From Chromera velia (taxonomy: Eukaryota > Sar > Chromeraceae), in NCBI GenBank assembly GCA_018398765.1, contig JAHBMJ010004043.1:21676-85675 (forward strand): a DNA stretch of 64,000 nucleotides. The letters are read 5' to 3'. The position numbers were made by a program, and so were the translations under genes. Shown piece by piece: positions 1-11,148 of the stretch. The notes beneath the pieces are model-generated. The model saw only the letters and a program-made list of their open reading frames with translations. It was not told the origin of the DNA and searched no databases. Numbering within the stretch: position 1 is the first letter of the stretch; each line of letters starts with the position of its first letter.

Positions 1-330
1 CCGGCGAGCTAGGGCGCCCCCGCGGGCCTCAGGCCCCTCAGGCTCCGCGAGCTCCGCTGCTATTCCGCTATTATTCCGCTGCTGCATGCAAAGCTGTCGT
101 GATTTGAAATTATTCTGAAATTGATCTGCATGACACATTAATTCTGACACTGCATGAGGGACTCGCACGGAACTCACTTCACAAAGGACTGCTTATTTTA
201 ATTTGTCTCTCAGTTTCTGGCACTGTCTGCTCTTTCTGATTTTTTGATCGCAGTCATGGGAAGAAGTCTTCAGATTTTTGGTTGACACAACTTGTCTCGG
301 ATCCTTCGGACATTTCGTTGCCTTTTCAAC
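1..330. other. 5' flank of ankyrin gene
   Basis: The first 60 bases are very GC-rich and the rest is mixed. An ATG at 256 runs into a stop after nine codons, so it is at most a short upstream ORF. No other gene is seen here. Confidence 0.5.
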
Positions 331-3088
331 ATGGTCCTGAACGACAGCCGTCTCCTCTTTGACATCCCAAATCTCCTCATTCGGAGCGGCGTCCTTGGGG
401 TCCGTCAGTTCTGGAAGTTTTCCTCCATCTCAAAGGACCTGCTCAGAGTGAGGGATGACCCGACCTCTCTGGGTTTTGGGAGCGTGTGCTCCGGTTTTCA
501 TCTGACACGTGAGAGAGGGGAGGTTTCCGATTTATTGTATGACTGCCTAGACGCCGATAATGCCGTGGCTTTTCGGCAGGTGCTGGCCCTGGGTGGTTGG
601 ATTGCACAGGTCCCCTTTCTGTTGCACTATGCGCTAGAGCAGGAGGCACAGAAATGCGTGAATGTTTTGACGAAGATGACAGTTGCCCTCGTGTGCCGAG
701 AGCTGTCCCCACACGCCGTCTCTGTTTTGACCTCCGAGTCGCTGGACGGCCTGCTAAAGGCAGGCATCGTTCGTCCCGACTCGTGGATCCAGTTGGATGA
801 CCCAGGTGTGCGTGAGTGCACTGAGCAGCCGCTTTTGACGGCGCTGATTGACGCACGCAATTTTGAGTGTGCAGAAATGCTTCTCGACGCCGGTGCGAGG
901 GTGGATACCGTAGAATGGGAATTGAAGACAGATTGGGTCGGGCGTGCCCCCCTGCATGCCCTGGTTCTGCAGTTGGGCGCATCAGGCCAGCCCCGCTGTG
1001 ATGTTGTTGAGAGGGATGGGGAGGTGCTCCGTCTCTCTGAGAGAGAGCGCGAGACCGGTTTGTCTCTCCTCCGGCGTCTTGCGATTGCCTCGAAAGCGTC
1101 GGGTTGTTTGGATTGGGAGACGAGCGTCTGGATGCGGAAAGGGTGGGAATGCACTTGTGCGCACGCCCCAGGGGTTTCGTGCAGCTGCAAATGGAGCATG
1201 ATCGTTTCGAGAGAGGAGACGGCACTCGGCCTCGCGTGCGTAGCACGTCAGGCGGATGCAGTCAGGATTCTCTTAGAAGCGGGGGCAGAGACGTCGAGGG
1301 GGAGGGGGGAGGCACAAGGATATAAGCAGCATAATAAGCTAAGCCTTCCCATGCTAGCTGTCGCGAGAGACTGGTTGTCTCCTCAGTTTGACGATGCCAG
1401 AAGTGCTGAGGTTCTCGCGGTTCTTGCAGATTGGGGGGTGGATTTGAACAAAAGAGGGGCCGCATCGGAGGTGAGGGAGGAGATGATGGGGCACACACCG
1501 TTGTCGTTTGCTTGCGCCTTCAGACTGCAAAAGTGTGTCGAGGTGTGGGCAGACAAGGGGGTGAATGCGAAGTGTGCACTGCCACCGCGGGCTCTGAAGG
1601 GGTCGGACGAGTCAGTTTGCCTTCCCCTCACAGAGGCCCTGGCATCTCCTGGCTACGGTCGGGAGGCTCTGCAGTCTGTAGTGAAAAGCCTATTGAAGGC
1701 GGGGGCCGATCCGAACGATGCCGCATACGTCAAATCATTCCAGAACTTTCAATCGCAGCCGCAGAAAGTGTCCTGCAGATTGTGTTGCGTCTTTTCCTTG
1801 GGGGACGGTTCTCTTCCGATGAGGCCAATGAAATTGTCAAGAGTCTCATCGACGCAGGGGCCCGAAGTAACCCTCAGCCTGTTGACGATGAGACAATGAG
1901 TGGTCTGTCCCCGCGTGCACTGGCCTGTCTAGCTCATGATGTCAGACTTGTCCGTCTCTTATGCACAAAAGGGGGGGCAGATCCGAATAAGGGGGGGGAA
2001 ACAGTAATTCTCCAAAGACTAGACATTCTCCTGCTGGCTGCAGTCAGAAAGAATCCCAGGGATTCCCGCCTTAAGACAGACAAAGCTGCGTTGGATGAGA
2101 AGATAGCGCAGATCATGAGAATTTTGGCTGATGCAGGGGCAGATCTTGAACGGACGAGCGAGGGGTCTGAGGGGTTGAGCGCTTTGGTCTACGCATGTGT
2201 GTATGGTTTTGAGAGGACTGTGCAGGTTTTGCTTGACAGGGGGCGCGTCTCCCAATGGGAACGCGGGGGTGTCGACTGTGACTCGGCCCACCAAAACCCC
2301 ACTGCTCGAGCTCCTCAACGAATACACCGCTGTCTTATTCCCCGTCCTCCCTGCTGCCCCATTTTCGGTGCGTAATCGTTTGGTCAGACTCCTCTTAGAG
2401 AAGGGGGCAGATCCCAATCTGATTGGACAAACACTACTGCCAGGGTTCCAAGGGTCCTGGGCAGTTGCTCCTCTGCAGATGGCTCTCTTCTCCGCCCCCA
2501 AATATATTACCCCAACGAAGGAAGAAAAGAGCGAGATGGCAAAACTCCTGATTGAGCATGGAGCGCATTGTCCCTTCTCCTCCTCTGCGCACCAAATAGC
2601 AACAGTACCAGACGCCACCCCAGCAGGCCCGATGTTCAAAGCCTCACCTCTGTTGATGGCCTGTGAGACCCTTGACTGTGATTTGCTGCGTCTGTTGTGC
2701 ACAAGGGGGGGGGGCAGATCCGAATGCCTTGGGGATCGAGAAGTCCGAAGGCACGTCTCCCGTGCGTAGGGCACGGAAGTTCCATTCTCTGGAGTTCGCT
2801 CTCTTTGAGACCCAGTGGGTATTTTATTCTGATTTCGAAAAGACATGGGACTTGGTGGAGGCTCTCGTCGAGGTAAGCAGGCATGGACGTTTGGGGGGGG
2901 AGTATACATCCAGGTCTGAGAACAAGGAGGCAACTTGTCCGTCTGTCTCTCTCCCTGTGTGTGTGTGTGAGTGTGTGTGTGTGAGTGTGTGTGTGAGAGT
3001 GTGTGAGTGTGTGTGCCCGTCTGTGTCTAGCGTCTGTGTGTGCATGTGTGTGCCCCTCTCTCCCCCCCCACCCCCCTCTGTATGTCTG

Positions 3089-3132
<44 letters not shown>

Positions 3133-3863
3133 TGCGTGCTATCTGTACATGTGTTTTTTTCTGTGCACAGCGACGCTTCCCTTGCGTTCTTGACTTCTCC
3201 GTTCTCCTTATTGGTATTTCTGGTTTGCGTATGGGACACTGTGTGGTCTCTTTGCAGATGGGAGCAGACATGAGCTTTCTCTCCTCCGTCTCACGAAAAA
3301 AAGACTTGATCGATCGCATGTTTGCGTTGGGCAGTCTCGCAGCGATCGAGCGTGCTCGGGGGCCGATTTTGGAGCAGCTCATCTCGGCTGTCTCGCTCAG
3401 GGGGGAGGAGGAGGGGGGGTGGACTGCAGAGGTGCGCATTGATAGCCACATATGCGACTTTCTCGACGGGAAATCTCCATATCGACACCCGCTTGTCACT
3501 GCATTGAAAGAACAGTGGCAAGGAGGGGTAATTGCACTAATAGAGGGTGGTGCAGGTGTGACCCGCTCACACCGTTTCCGTGATGGTCATTGGGGAGAGA
3601 CGTCAAGTCCGGTTGCTTACGCAATCAAGAGTTGCCAGTGGAGGGTTGCAGAGAGACTGATCAGGGCAGGGGGGCGTCTTGGTCCCGGTGAGTCAGACCT
3701 TTCCACTCTTCTAGATGAGTCTGTCGATTCAGACAAATTGTCTGCAGATGCTGTGCGCGTACTTTGGGCAAACATGGGGCAGCCCTCTGACTCGCTGCCC
3801 CTGCCCCCTCAAGCCCTCCTGACAGTCCGGCGCAGTGAGGTAAAGGCTTGCAATCAGAGTTGA
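331..3863 (+). CDS. Ankyrin-repeat protein, frame-disrupted, two exons
   Basis: This is a long ankyrin-repeat protein; such repeats are protein-binding scaffolds and the partner is unknown. The first usable ATG is at 331. Ankyrin signatures such as [46 protein letters not shown] and LLIEHGAH run through to the end. Exon 1 ends at 2872 with donor GTAAGC, and exon 2 starts at 3258 after TTTGCAG. Both junctions are phase 0 and the join reads VEALVE-MGADMSF, a normal repeat. Exon 1 changes frame three times, near 1735, near 2240 and at an 11-G run near 2706-2716. The repeat pattern continues immediately on each side, so the protein signal is continuous although the frame is not. Either the gene is decaying or the reads miscounted homopolymers. 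The stop is TGA at 3861-3863. Confidence 0.82.
2940..3145. repeat. GT-rich microsatellite in ankyrin intron
   Basis: Interrupted (GT)n fills the intron between 2873 and 3257, ending in a pure run of about 35 bases near 3095-3131. It makes a long pyrimidine-free yet spliced intron. Confidence 0.9.
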
Positions 3864-4901
3864 AGGGGCTTCAAAAGTAAAAAACTTGAAGTAATATAAT
3901 TTGACTGTCGGATTTGTTGCATTGCAGCGTGACTCTGCGTGAGGTTTCGACCGTTTCGTTCAACTTTCGTATTAAATCCCTTTACCCCGAATGTTAGTCA
4001 TTCATAATTAATTAACAACGACATCTAGAGAAGAGTCTCTGGGGACTTAGGGAAGGTAGCCTATATGGTGCTCGGGTGCCGTATAAAACTAGCGTGTAAA
4101 AACAAAAATTAGTAAAGTACCGGCAAGGGCGGGGCTGACGTTATATGAAGTGACTTGGCATAGATGACATGTAAACAACCTCCCATGAGTCAGCGTCACT
4201 CATGCGCAAGCGTCTTCTTTGGTACTTCTATCTCTATCGATTTCCACTAGAAATATGACCGAATATATCATAGAATATATTCTAGGTCCCCTCCATTAGC
4301 GTCGTCTCGATGCTTTCAATCGATCCTTTTCAACCCTGATATCCATCGCACAAATCTCCTCTGTTTTTTATCAAACTTGGCATATATGCCCTAGCTCTCT
4401 GAATATGGATGAATTTCATATAATTTCATATAAATAAATTTTATAACCGTACATGCATATGGCATGCAATGTCTGATTAAACAAAAAAAAAAGTCTGCAG
4501 GCGAGAATCTAAACGGGAGTCCTAAACCTGATCATGAGTACTCAAAACTTCTTTTAAAAAATATAGATTATGATCTAGATTATGATGGTGCCAGTATATA
4601 TAGTGATTATGTTGTGATCCCTAGAGGCTAGAGCTAGCCCTAGAGTGATCCACTTAACAATACAAAAAAAAAACCTCATGCTGGATTAACTATAGTCGAA
4701 GACTACAATAGAGTAAAAAATCCAAATATTAAAATTATATGACTATATAGTTGCATGAGCTGTGTGTGCTCTAAAGTTTATTAAAGATACATAATTGAAA
4801 ATGGTAAAAAAATAACCTAGCTGTTTTAGTGAGTTTGCCGTATCGTTCATTGTCTATCTACCATTGTATCATTGTTTCCTTCTAGGCCTTGCCAAACCTC
4901 T
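3864..4901. other. AT-rich intergenic island
   Basis: No coding signal on either strand. The block is AT-rich with frequent CTAG, for example around 4255-4290 and 4615-4645, and short poly-A runs. It separates two convergent ankyrin genes. Confidence 0.6.
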
Positions 4902-6539
4902 TTACGCCCCATCCGACCGGGTGGTGAGGATAGAACTGATTTCATTGTGACCGTACTGTGTGGCAAAAGACAGCGCCGTTTCTCCATTCATTGTCTGGGC
5001 CTGGGCGTCCGCCTTGGCACCAAGAAGGACACGCACGATGTCTGAGTGACCATGTGCGCACGCAAACATCAGTGCCGTCCACCCGAGCCGGGTTGTGGCG
5101 TCTACATGTGCGTTTGCCTTAAGGAGGGCACCCACTGCCTCCAACTTGCCGCTGCTGCATGCGAGCATGAGCGGCGTCCTTCCCATTTTGTCCGCCATAT
5201 TTACTTCGGCTCCTTCTGCTATGAGAAATACAACCGAGCCGCTTTGTCCCCTCAAAGACGCTGACATGAGGGCGGTGAACCCTGTTTGATGGTTGACAGC
5301 ATTAACGTCTACTCCCGCGTCAAGGAGCAGCCGCAGAGTGCCAACGTGCCCCTGTGTAGCCGCAATCGTCGCAGCTGTGTGACCATCCACCGTTGCTTTG
5401 TCTACCGAGGCCTTCCCTCTGAGAAGGGCTTTCACAATCTCTTCACGGCCAAACGACGCGGCATCCATCAGGGCTGTGCGGCCGTCTACGGTCACTGCAT
5501 CCACGTCTGCGTGGGACTGCAGCAGAATCTCCACCAGAGGAAGGAACCCATGGGTGCACGCTCCCATCAGGGGCGTCACAAGGCACCCATCCGTGGTGGC
5601 TGTATTCACGTCAGCCCCCCCCTCCAGAAGGGCCCTAACCACCTCTATGTGCCCCCTGTCAGAGGCCATTTTCAAAGCAGTGTGGCCTCCTGCGAATGAG
5701 GAATTTATACGCGCCCCAGCGGCAAGAAGGACCCGCACTGCCCCGACGTTCCCCGACCGGGACGCAAACATCAGTGCCGTCAGCTGGATGCGGTTCTCTG
5801 CATCCACCTGCGCCCCTGCCGCCAGCAGTCTGCAGACAACAGACAGATGACCCCCGCCCCTGAGGGAGTCCGACTTAGATTGGCATGCATTCATGAGGGG
5901 GGTGTCTCTCTCCACATCATCTGTACTGTTCGGGTCTGCATCGCTTTCTAAAAGGACAGAGACCACGGCTTCGTGACCTTGTTCGGCAGCCAAGGCAAGA
6001 GATGTGGTCCCGAAAAGCGAAAAGTCAACTGGGGCACCGGCATCCACCAGCACTTGCACCACCGAGGCATGACCATGCTTCGCAGCATACATCATGGGGG
6101 TCCAAGTGTATGGTTCGGCAACCAACTTCACTCCCCACCTCAAGAGCAGCTGGACAACCTCTGTGTGTCCGAATCTGGACCCCAGCAAGATCGGGGTCCA
6201 AAATCTGGAGTCTTTTCTCTCAACAAAGGCTCCGAGACACAAGAGACGCTCCACCGTTTCTGCACAGCCCTCTCGTGCGGCTAAGTGGATGACGGCCTCA
6301 GAAAGACTGTCTTCAGCAGCGAACCTCTCGGGCTTTTCACCCTCAGGAACAGTGGACAGTCCGTTGATGTCACTGCCCAGCCGGAGGAACAGGAGAAAAT
6401 CCCGCGCTCCCCGATCCCGTCCGTCCATGAACGCTCTCACCGCCTTCCGAAAACATGAGGGCGACACGGGTTTGAACCGACGCACATTCCTCAAAATGGC
6501 GGACGTCAACGGAAAAGGTGCAGAAGGAGATGTGGCCAT
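4902..6539 (-). CDS. Ankyrin-repeat protein, single exon, 545 aa
   Basis: This is an intact single-exon ORF with an ATG at 6539 and a TAA stop at 4902-4904. After an N-terminal region of about 80 residues with no recognised domain, I count 14 consecutive ankyrin repeats to the C-terminus. Each has the G-xTALMxAxxxG-HxxVVxxLLxxGAxVN pattern; examples are GWTALMFACAHGH and GHTALKMASDRGH. Repeat 5 carries a short loop insertion (SKSDSLRGGG). No signal peptide or membrane segment is visible, so a cytosolic or nuclear binding scaffold is likely; the ligand is unknown. It is not a frame-level copy of the upstream ankyrin gene, but both have long repeat stacks. The unbroken frame contrasts with that neighbour. 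Confidence 0.92.
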   Translation of the reverse strand: MATSPSAPFPLTSAILRNVRRFKPVSPSCFRKAVRAFMDGRDRGARDFLLFLRLGSDINGLSTVPEGEKPERFAAEDSLSEAVIHLAAREGCAETVERLLCLGAFVERKDSRFWTPILLGSRFGHTEVVQLLLRWGVKLVAEPYTWTPMMYAAKHGHASVVQVLVDAGAPVDFSLFGTTSLALAAEQGHEAVVSVLLESDADPNSTDDVERDTPLMNACQSKSDSLRGGGHLSVVCRLLAAGAQVDAENRIQLTALMFASRSGNVGAVRVLLAAGARINSSFAGGHTALKMASDRGHIEVVRALLEGGADVNTATTDGCLVTPLMGACTHGFLPLVEILLQSHADVDAVTVDGRTALMDAASFGREEIVKALLRGKASVDKATVDGHTAATIAATQGHVGTLRLLLDAGVDVNAVNHQTGFTALMSASLRGQSGSVVFLIAEGAEVNMADKMGRTPLMLACSSGKLEAVGALLKANAHVDATTRLGWTALMFACAHGHSDIVRVLLGAKADAQAQTMNGETALSFATQYGHNEISSILTTRSDGA

Positions 6540-7120
6540 TTTACAGCCTCTTGATGGAAGCAGTTCGTGTATCAGCAGATTCGTGCCAGGAAGCGGCCTA
6601 TATATGTTTATGTCAAAAACCCAGAGATGGCATCACCCGATCCTAAATATATATATATACATATATATTATTGTGTCTGCGGAAGTACTCGACTTGAGAG
6701 CGCAATTAACGCTTCAACGTTCAACGGTAGAGGAGAGCTGTTAATTTTGCGACTGGGTAGCTCTATACTCCAGTGCCTTCACACAATTTTGACGGATTGA
6801 CACTCATTCTTCTCTCAGATCGAGTCTTCCATGCAGATCCTCTCAGAATGCTAAAAAACGTCGCTTTTGTGAAGGTCAGGCACTTTGGCTGCAAAACGTG
6901 TCGCGTATCTACTATACTTAACCCAGCGAGCCTTTTTTTTTTAGCCCCGGAAAGTCCATTACTATATTGCACATTCGCTTTCACGGACCACCGCCAAAAA
7001 TGGTCCCGCAAGCGAAAAATTAACCAAACGCTACGGGTGAGTGCCTTGCGCGCGCCGCGCCATATGACTCGCGCCCGTGAAAAGGGTGAGTGCCTTGGAA
7101 TTCAAATTATCCGGCTGGGG
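6540..7120. other. Intergenic, upstream of ankyrin gene
   Basis: No gene is supported. There is an (AT)n stretch at 6645-6670. The string GGTGAGTGCCTT occurs at about 7035 and 7085 and a close variant near 7438, marking a short dispersed repeat. Confidence 0.5.
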
Positions 7121-7124
7121 ACAT

Positions 7125-7260
7125 TTGACGGGCCATACATGTTTGACGGGCCAGGAATATTTGACGAGCCAGAGATATTTGACGGGCCAGGCTATTGTTT
7201 GACGATTTGATGAGCCTGGCAGTCTTGACCGGCTCCTTTTTTTGACAGGCCAGGCTAGTA
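7125..7260. repeat. 18-bp tandem repeat, core TTTGACGGGCCA
   Basis: The core begins at 7125, 7143, 7161 and 7179, an exact 18-base period, and continues as degenerate units at 7199 and about 7243. Confidence 0.9.
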
Positions 7261-7581
7261 TCATATATATATCGACTGTACCCCCGTACACGGTTGTATG
7301 CATGGTTCTGTTTCGCGGTACATGCATGCATGCATATAGATTCACGCGCAAAGCACGTGCACAAGGAAATTCTGCATGCAGAAACATGCAGTTGCTCGAG
7401 GGATCGAGTATATCTACGGGATGCACCCAACTAGTTAGGTGAGTGCCTCGGGGGTCCGCTAATTGATGCACACCATCGGGGGCTTATGCATGCATGTTTA
7501 AGTTGTGTGCTGTCATGGGGTGGGGGTCACGGCAGCGAAGTATGCTTTTCGGGACCGCACGCGTATCGTATGTATGTACAA

Positions 7582-7669
7582 CTCCATGCGAGTTACTTGA
7601 GGGGCACGCATGCGCAAAATAATTAAAGCATGTGCAATCGCGGCTCCGTGCAAGTTGCTTGAGGGACAC
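7582..7669. repeat. 26-bp imperfect direct repeat pair
   Basis: Copies at 7582-7607 and 7644-7669 share CTCC-TGC-AGTT-CTTGAGGG-CAC with about four differences. Function unknown. Confidence 0.75.
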
Positions 7670-7833
7670 ATTTTGGAACTCGGGCGATACCGACCGTGAC
7701 AGAGACATAACCGATCCCCCCCCTAAAAATGAAAAAATGCGTTATGCGAATACGTGCGATCTTAGGGCCTCTTGGCTGATCTCAGCAGAGCTGAGCTGCC
7801 CTCCGAGGTGATACAGAGAGAGACCAAAGAAGA

Positions 7834-8040
7834 ATATATATGTCGCGCTGTACGCACTCCTGAATTTTTGGTAGAACGTCTTTGAAATATGAATTTTATG
7901 GTTTTTAAAGGGGGTTTTAGCGTAGTTTTAGGGAGGTTTTTGCCCCTCAAAAGAAGACTTTTTGCCTACAAATGAATTTTTGGTAGTTCATAACCAAAAC
8001 GTGAACCAATGGTTCATGAGTGCGTGCAGCGCGATATATA
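7834..8040. mobile_element. MITE-like element with 28-bp terminal inverted repeats
   Basis: The left end, 7834-7864, reads TATATATGTCGCGCTGTACG followed by CACTCCTGAA. The right end, 8013-8040, is its reverse complement with about three differences. The inside is about 150 bases with no ORF and repeats TGAATTTTTGGTAG at 7861 and 7972. The ends lie in TA-rich DNA and the right end runs into a (TA)n tract to 8060, consistent with a TA target. No transposase is encoded, so this would be a non-autonomous DNA element. Confidence 0.65.
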
Positions 8041-9439
8041 TATATATATATATATATATAGGGGGCGATGTAAAAATATATATATGTCTATACGCATGTT
8101 GACCCGGTATATGTATACGAAACGATGTATGTGCTTCCCCCTTTAAGCTGGGAATGAGTGAAAAGCTCCAGGTCACCGCCTTGGCCTCTTGATGCACGTT
8201 GGAGTGGTGTTAATCTCAGAAAATTCTGTCTGATGCGATCGAGTGCTGACTCAATACATATAACATACAGGTATACAGCTCGCTATATGAACTGAACCGA
8301 AAAAAGAAGACTGATTGAGAAGAAAACTCCTGTCGCGCTCCTCTTGCTTACAGAATTCTAAAACACAGATGGGGAGTGGAGAGATCAAGCAGCGAATGTT
8401 GTCCTTTTTTGAATCCTGTTTAAATTCGATAGGCTGTTTCCCTGTATAGTCTGATTCGACGACGTACTGTACGAGAAAAGGCGCGATGACCCAAAACTTT
8501 TCCAACGTCCAGAGCATCCAAATATATAATCAGGCTCCTCCTAGGTCAGCAACGCTCCAGAGTTTCCTTTGCACGTTCCAGAGTCTCCTTGGCATGCATT
8601 TCATCGCATGACATTGCATCGTGCACGCATGTTTTTATCTTTGCTTTCTTTGCATAGATCCTCCTTCTATACATGCATTCAAAAGCAATGGCTAAGCACA
8701 AAATGAATTGAGCAGTACAATTGCTGTGATTGGACTTGCACTCCGCAGCTGTAACAGTAATACTGACAGTTGTGTGTATGTGCTGATACCTACTGAAAGC
8801 CAAGAACAGACATGAAGCAAAGTGACGCGCGCAATAAACAACACTTACAGAAAGCCGGAGAGATAAATGGATGGATGAATGGATGGATGGATGGAGGGAG
8901 GAATGAAGAGATGACCGGATGGGTGAATGGGTGGATGGCTTAGCACATTCAATTTAACATTTCCCTGTCACCATATTTAACGGTGTAGTTCTCACCAGCG
9001 GTTTCCACCTTCACATAAATGAAGTCGATAACCACAACACTCCGCTCCTCAACATAGGTTTGTCTACGTTTGTTCATCTGTTGAATGATTAAGACTGTCC
9101 GCGTATTGCATGGATAGACAACTGACTCCAATTTGTATATGCATAAATACGAGCTCGTGTATTTGTGCAGAAACTAGTGCAGAAATGATCTGGGAGCAGA
9201 CTTCGCAAATAATTCTGTGGGGGCAATGCGGGGGGTCTGGGGCTGAGGGAGAGGGAGTCTCAGAGGCCGCAGAAGGGGGGAAGAGCCCTATGCCCACCCA
9301 CTCTAAGCTCACAGACTCGTTCAAGATCCCCCTGTGTACACTGTGATGGCGGCCGAGTACGCAGCGAGGGGTGCCATCATCAACGAGCTGCAGGCGTAGG
9401 TGACTGCCTTGAAAACCAAGTCAGTACAGAGGGGAGCTC
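8041..9439. other. Gene-poor intergenic stretch
   Basis: Starts with (TA)n, then holds unremarkable sequence with no supported gene. A (GGAT)n-type microsatellite with variants lies at 8863-8940. Short ORFs here have no recognisable domain. Confidence 0.5.
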
Positions 9440-9690
9440 ATATGCTGGAACTAAATTGTGATGGCTGAGCTTTGCATACCCGCAAACGTCTGAAAGTGCA
9501 CTCTTACATATTTTTGGGCATTCGTTTGTCTTGAAGCATGTATGAGCATATGTCGTCCTGCAGACACAGCCGATATCCCCTTGCATAGGAATCTGCTAGG
9601 TGGTAGGCCGTTGTCTATATAGGGATGTTGTTTGGCTGCAGTTCTTATGGAGGCGCAGTCAATGCCTCCGAGGCACAGCATAACCCTTTC
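9440..9690 (-). mobile_element. Decayed PIF/Harbinger-like transposase fragment
   Basis: Reading the minus strand from about 9690, the peptide includes MLCLGGIDCASIRTAAKQH, then PYIDNGLPPSRFLCKG and an AGMQSSAIT-like segment. These are placed like the first catalytic Asp (G-x-IDCTHI), the NRKG stretch and the PGS-HDS block of PIF/Harbinger DDE transposases. Frames change between blocks and no full domain remains. The match is by eye to the family pattern and is moderate only. The 5' side of the same reading is the tandem array at 9649-10125. Confidence 0.42.
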
Positions 9691-10125
9691 AGCACCTGTT
9701 ACAGCATTGTGGATGCGCAGTCAATGCCTCCGGGATGTCACAAGGGACAGGGTGTCGTGAAGGCGCAGTCAATGCCTCCGGGGCCGCACAGCACAACCCT
9801 TTCAGCACCTGTCGCAGCATTGTGGAGGTGCAGTCAATGCCTCCGGGATGTTACAAGGGACAGGGTATTATAGAGGCGCAGTCAATACCTCCGAGGCATA
9901 GCACAACCCTTTTAGCATCTGTCGCAGCATTGTGGAGGCGTAGTCACTGCCTCCGGGATATCATAAGGGACAGGGTATCATGGAGGCGCAGTTAAATTTT
10001 TGAATGCCTCCGGGGCCGCACAGCACAACCCTTTCAGCACCTGTCGCAGCATTGTGGAGGCGTAGTCAATACCTCCAGGATGTCAAAAGGGACAGGGTGT
10101 TATGGAGGTGTAGTCAATGCCTCTC
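9649..10125. repeat. About 111-bp tandem array with GGAGGC/GCCTCC hairpins
   Basis: Four copies are anchored by AGCACCTGT-type strings at 9691, 9804, 9914 and 10036. Spacing is 113, 110 and 122, the last enlarged by a short insertion near 9990. Each copy holds two versions of GGAGGCGCAGTCAATGCCTC, in which GGAGGC and GCCTCC can pair around a 9-base loop. Nine such motifs are visible, some degenerate. On the minus strand the motif encodes the GGIDCAS catalytic segment of the adjacent transposase fragment. Confidence 0.88.
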
Positions 10126-10785
10126 GGGTACAGCAAATGTTTATACTATATGCTTATCGCAAAATTGACAATGAGCGAGAGAGTTAAGTCTCTGGCATGC
10201 ATGTGTGCAGCTTATAACATCTCCCTCACAAGCTGCACCCACTCATTTCTATTTACACACTCTTCTGCGTGTGCAGCACTGTGTATGCTGACTTCCTCCA
10301 TGAGATGGGACACGCTCCCAAGAAGATGGAGGTGGAGTTGACACCAAGAGATACGGAGAATACAAGAATCGTCTACAGGGAACGGTACATAGCCTTGAAG
10401 GTTGAAGGCAATACAAATAGCTGGAGGCTGATGATGTATAAGGCGCGTCCGGATAGGGTCTGGGTCATCAAAAAGGATGTGATGATACCCAAAACCATAT
10501 TGGACAACACCGTGATGAGTACGTAAACAGCCCTTAAAGTTTGCATAAATAAGGTAAATGGATTTCTCAGAGGGATAAATAAAGTAGATCTCTTTTTTTT
10601 GTTTATGCAAGGTGAGTACGTGTCACTGAAGAGTCCTTTTGCTTTCGCCCTCTCCCTCTCTTTTGCGTCCTCTCTTTGTCTCTGTCTGACAGTGTTTGTC
10701 TGTTTATCTGTTTGTAGGTCTGTGTGTCTGACAGTGTCCGTCTATCATCACACTCAGTGAAAACTTTTAAGAAGAGAAAAGAAGA
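10126..10785. other. Intergenic, no gene supported
   Basis: Two overlapping ORFs (10269-10526 plus, 10212-10610 minus) have no recognisable motif. From about 10636 the sequence becomes pyrimidine-rich with GTCTGTCTG strings. Confidence 0.4.
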
Positions 10786-11148
10786 TAATGAAAAAAGAAG
10801 AAGAAGAAGAAGAAGAAGAAGAAGAAGAAAAAGAAAGAAGAAGAAAGAAGAAGAAGAAAAAAGAAGAAGAAGAAAGGAGAAGAAAGGAAAAGAAGAAGAA
10901 AGGAGAAGAAGAAGAAGAAGAAGAAGAAGGAGGAGGAGGAGGAAGAGGAGGAGGAGAAGAAGGAAGAGGAAGAGGAAAAAGAAGAAGAAGAAGAAGAAGA
11001 AGAAAAAGAAGAAGAAGAAGAAGAAGGAAGAAGAAGGAAGAAGAAGGAAGAAGAAGAAGAAGAAGGAAAAAAAAAAAAAAACGAAGAAGAAGAAGAAGAA
11101 GAAGAAGCAGAAGCAGAAGCAGCAGCAGCAGCAGAAGAAGAAGAAGAA
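10786..11148. repeat. GAA-rich polypurine tract, about 360 bp
   Basis: An almost uninterrupted purine strand of GAA, GGA and AAAG units, with a short GCAGCAGCA patch near 11120. It yields meaningless Glu/Lys/Arg and Leu/Phe/Ser ORFs on both strands. Such tracts can form triplex (H-DNA). Confidence 0.95.

Noticed and set aside
443-1246. 267-codon minus ORF opposite the ankyrin gene
   Set aside because: It is antisense to continuous ankyrin repeats and has no motif; a shadow of the coding strand.
9649-10125. CRISPR-like array
   Set aside because: The spacing looks regular, but the intervening parts are themselves repeats and not unique spacers, and the genome is eukaryotic.
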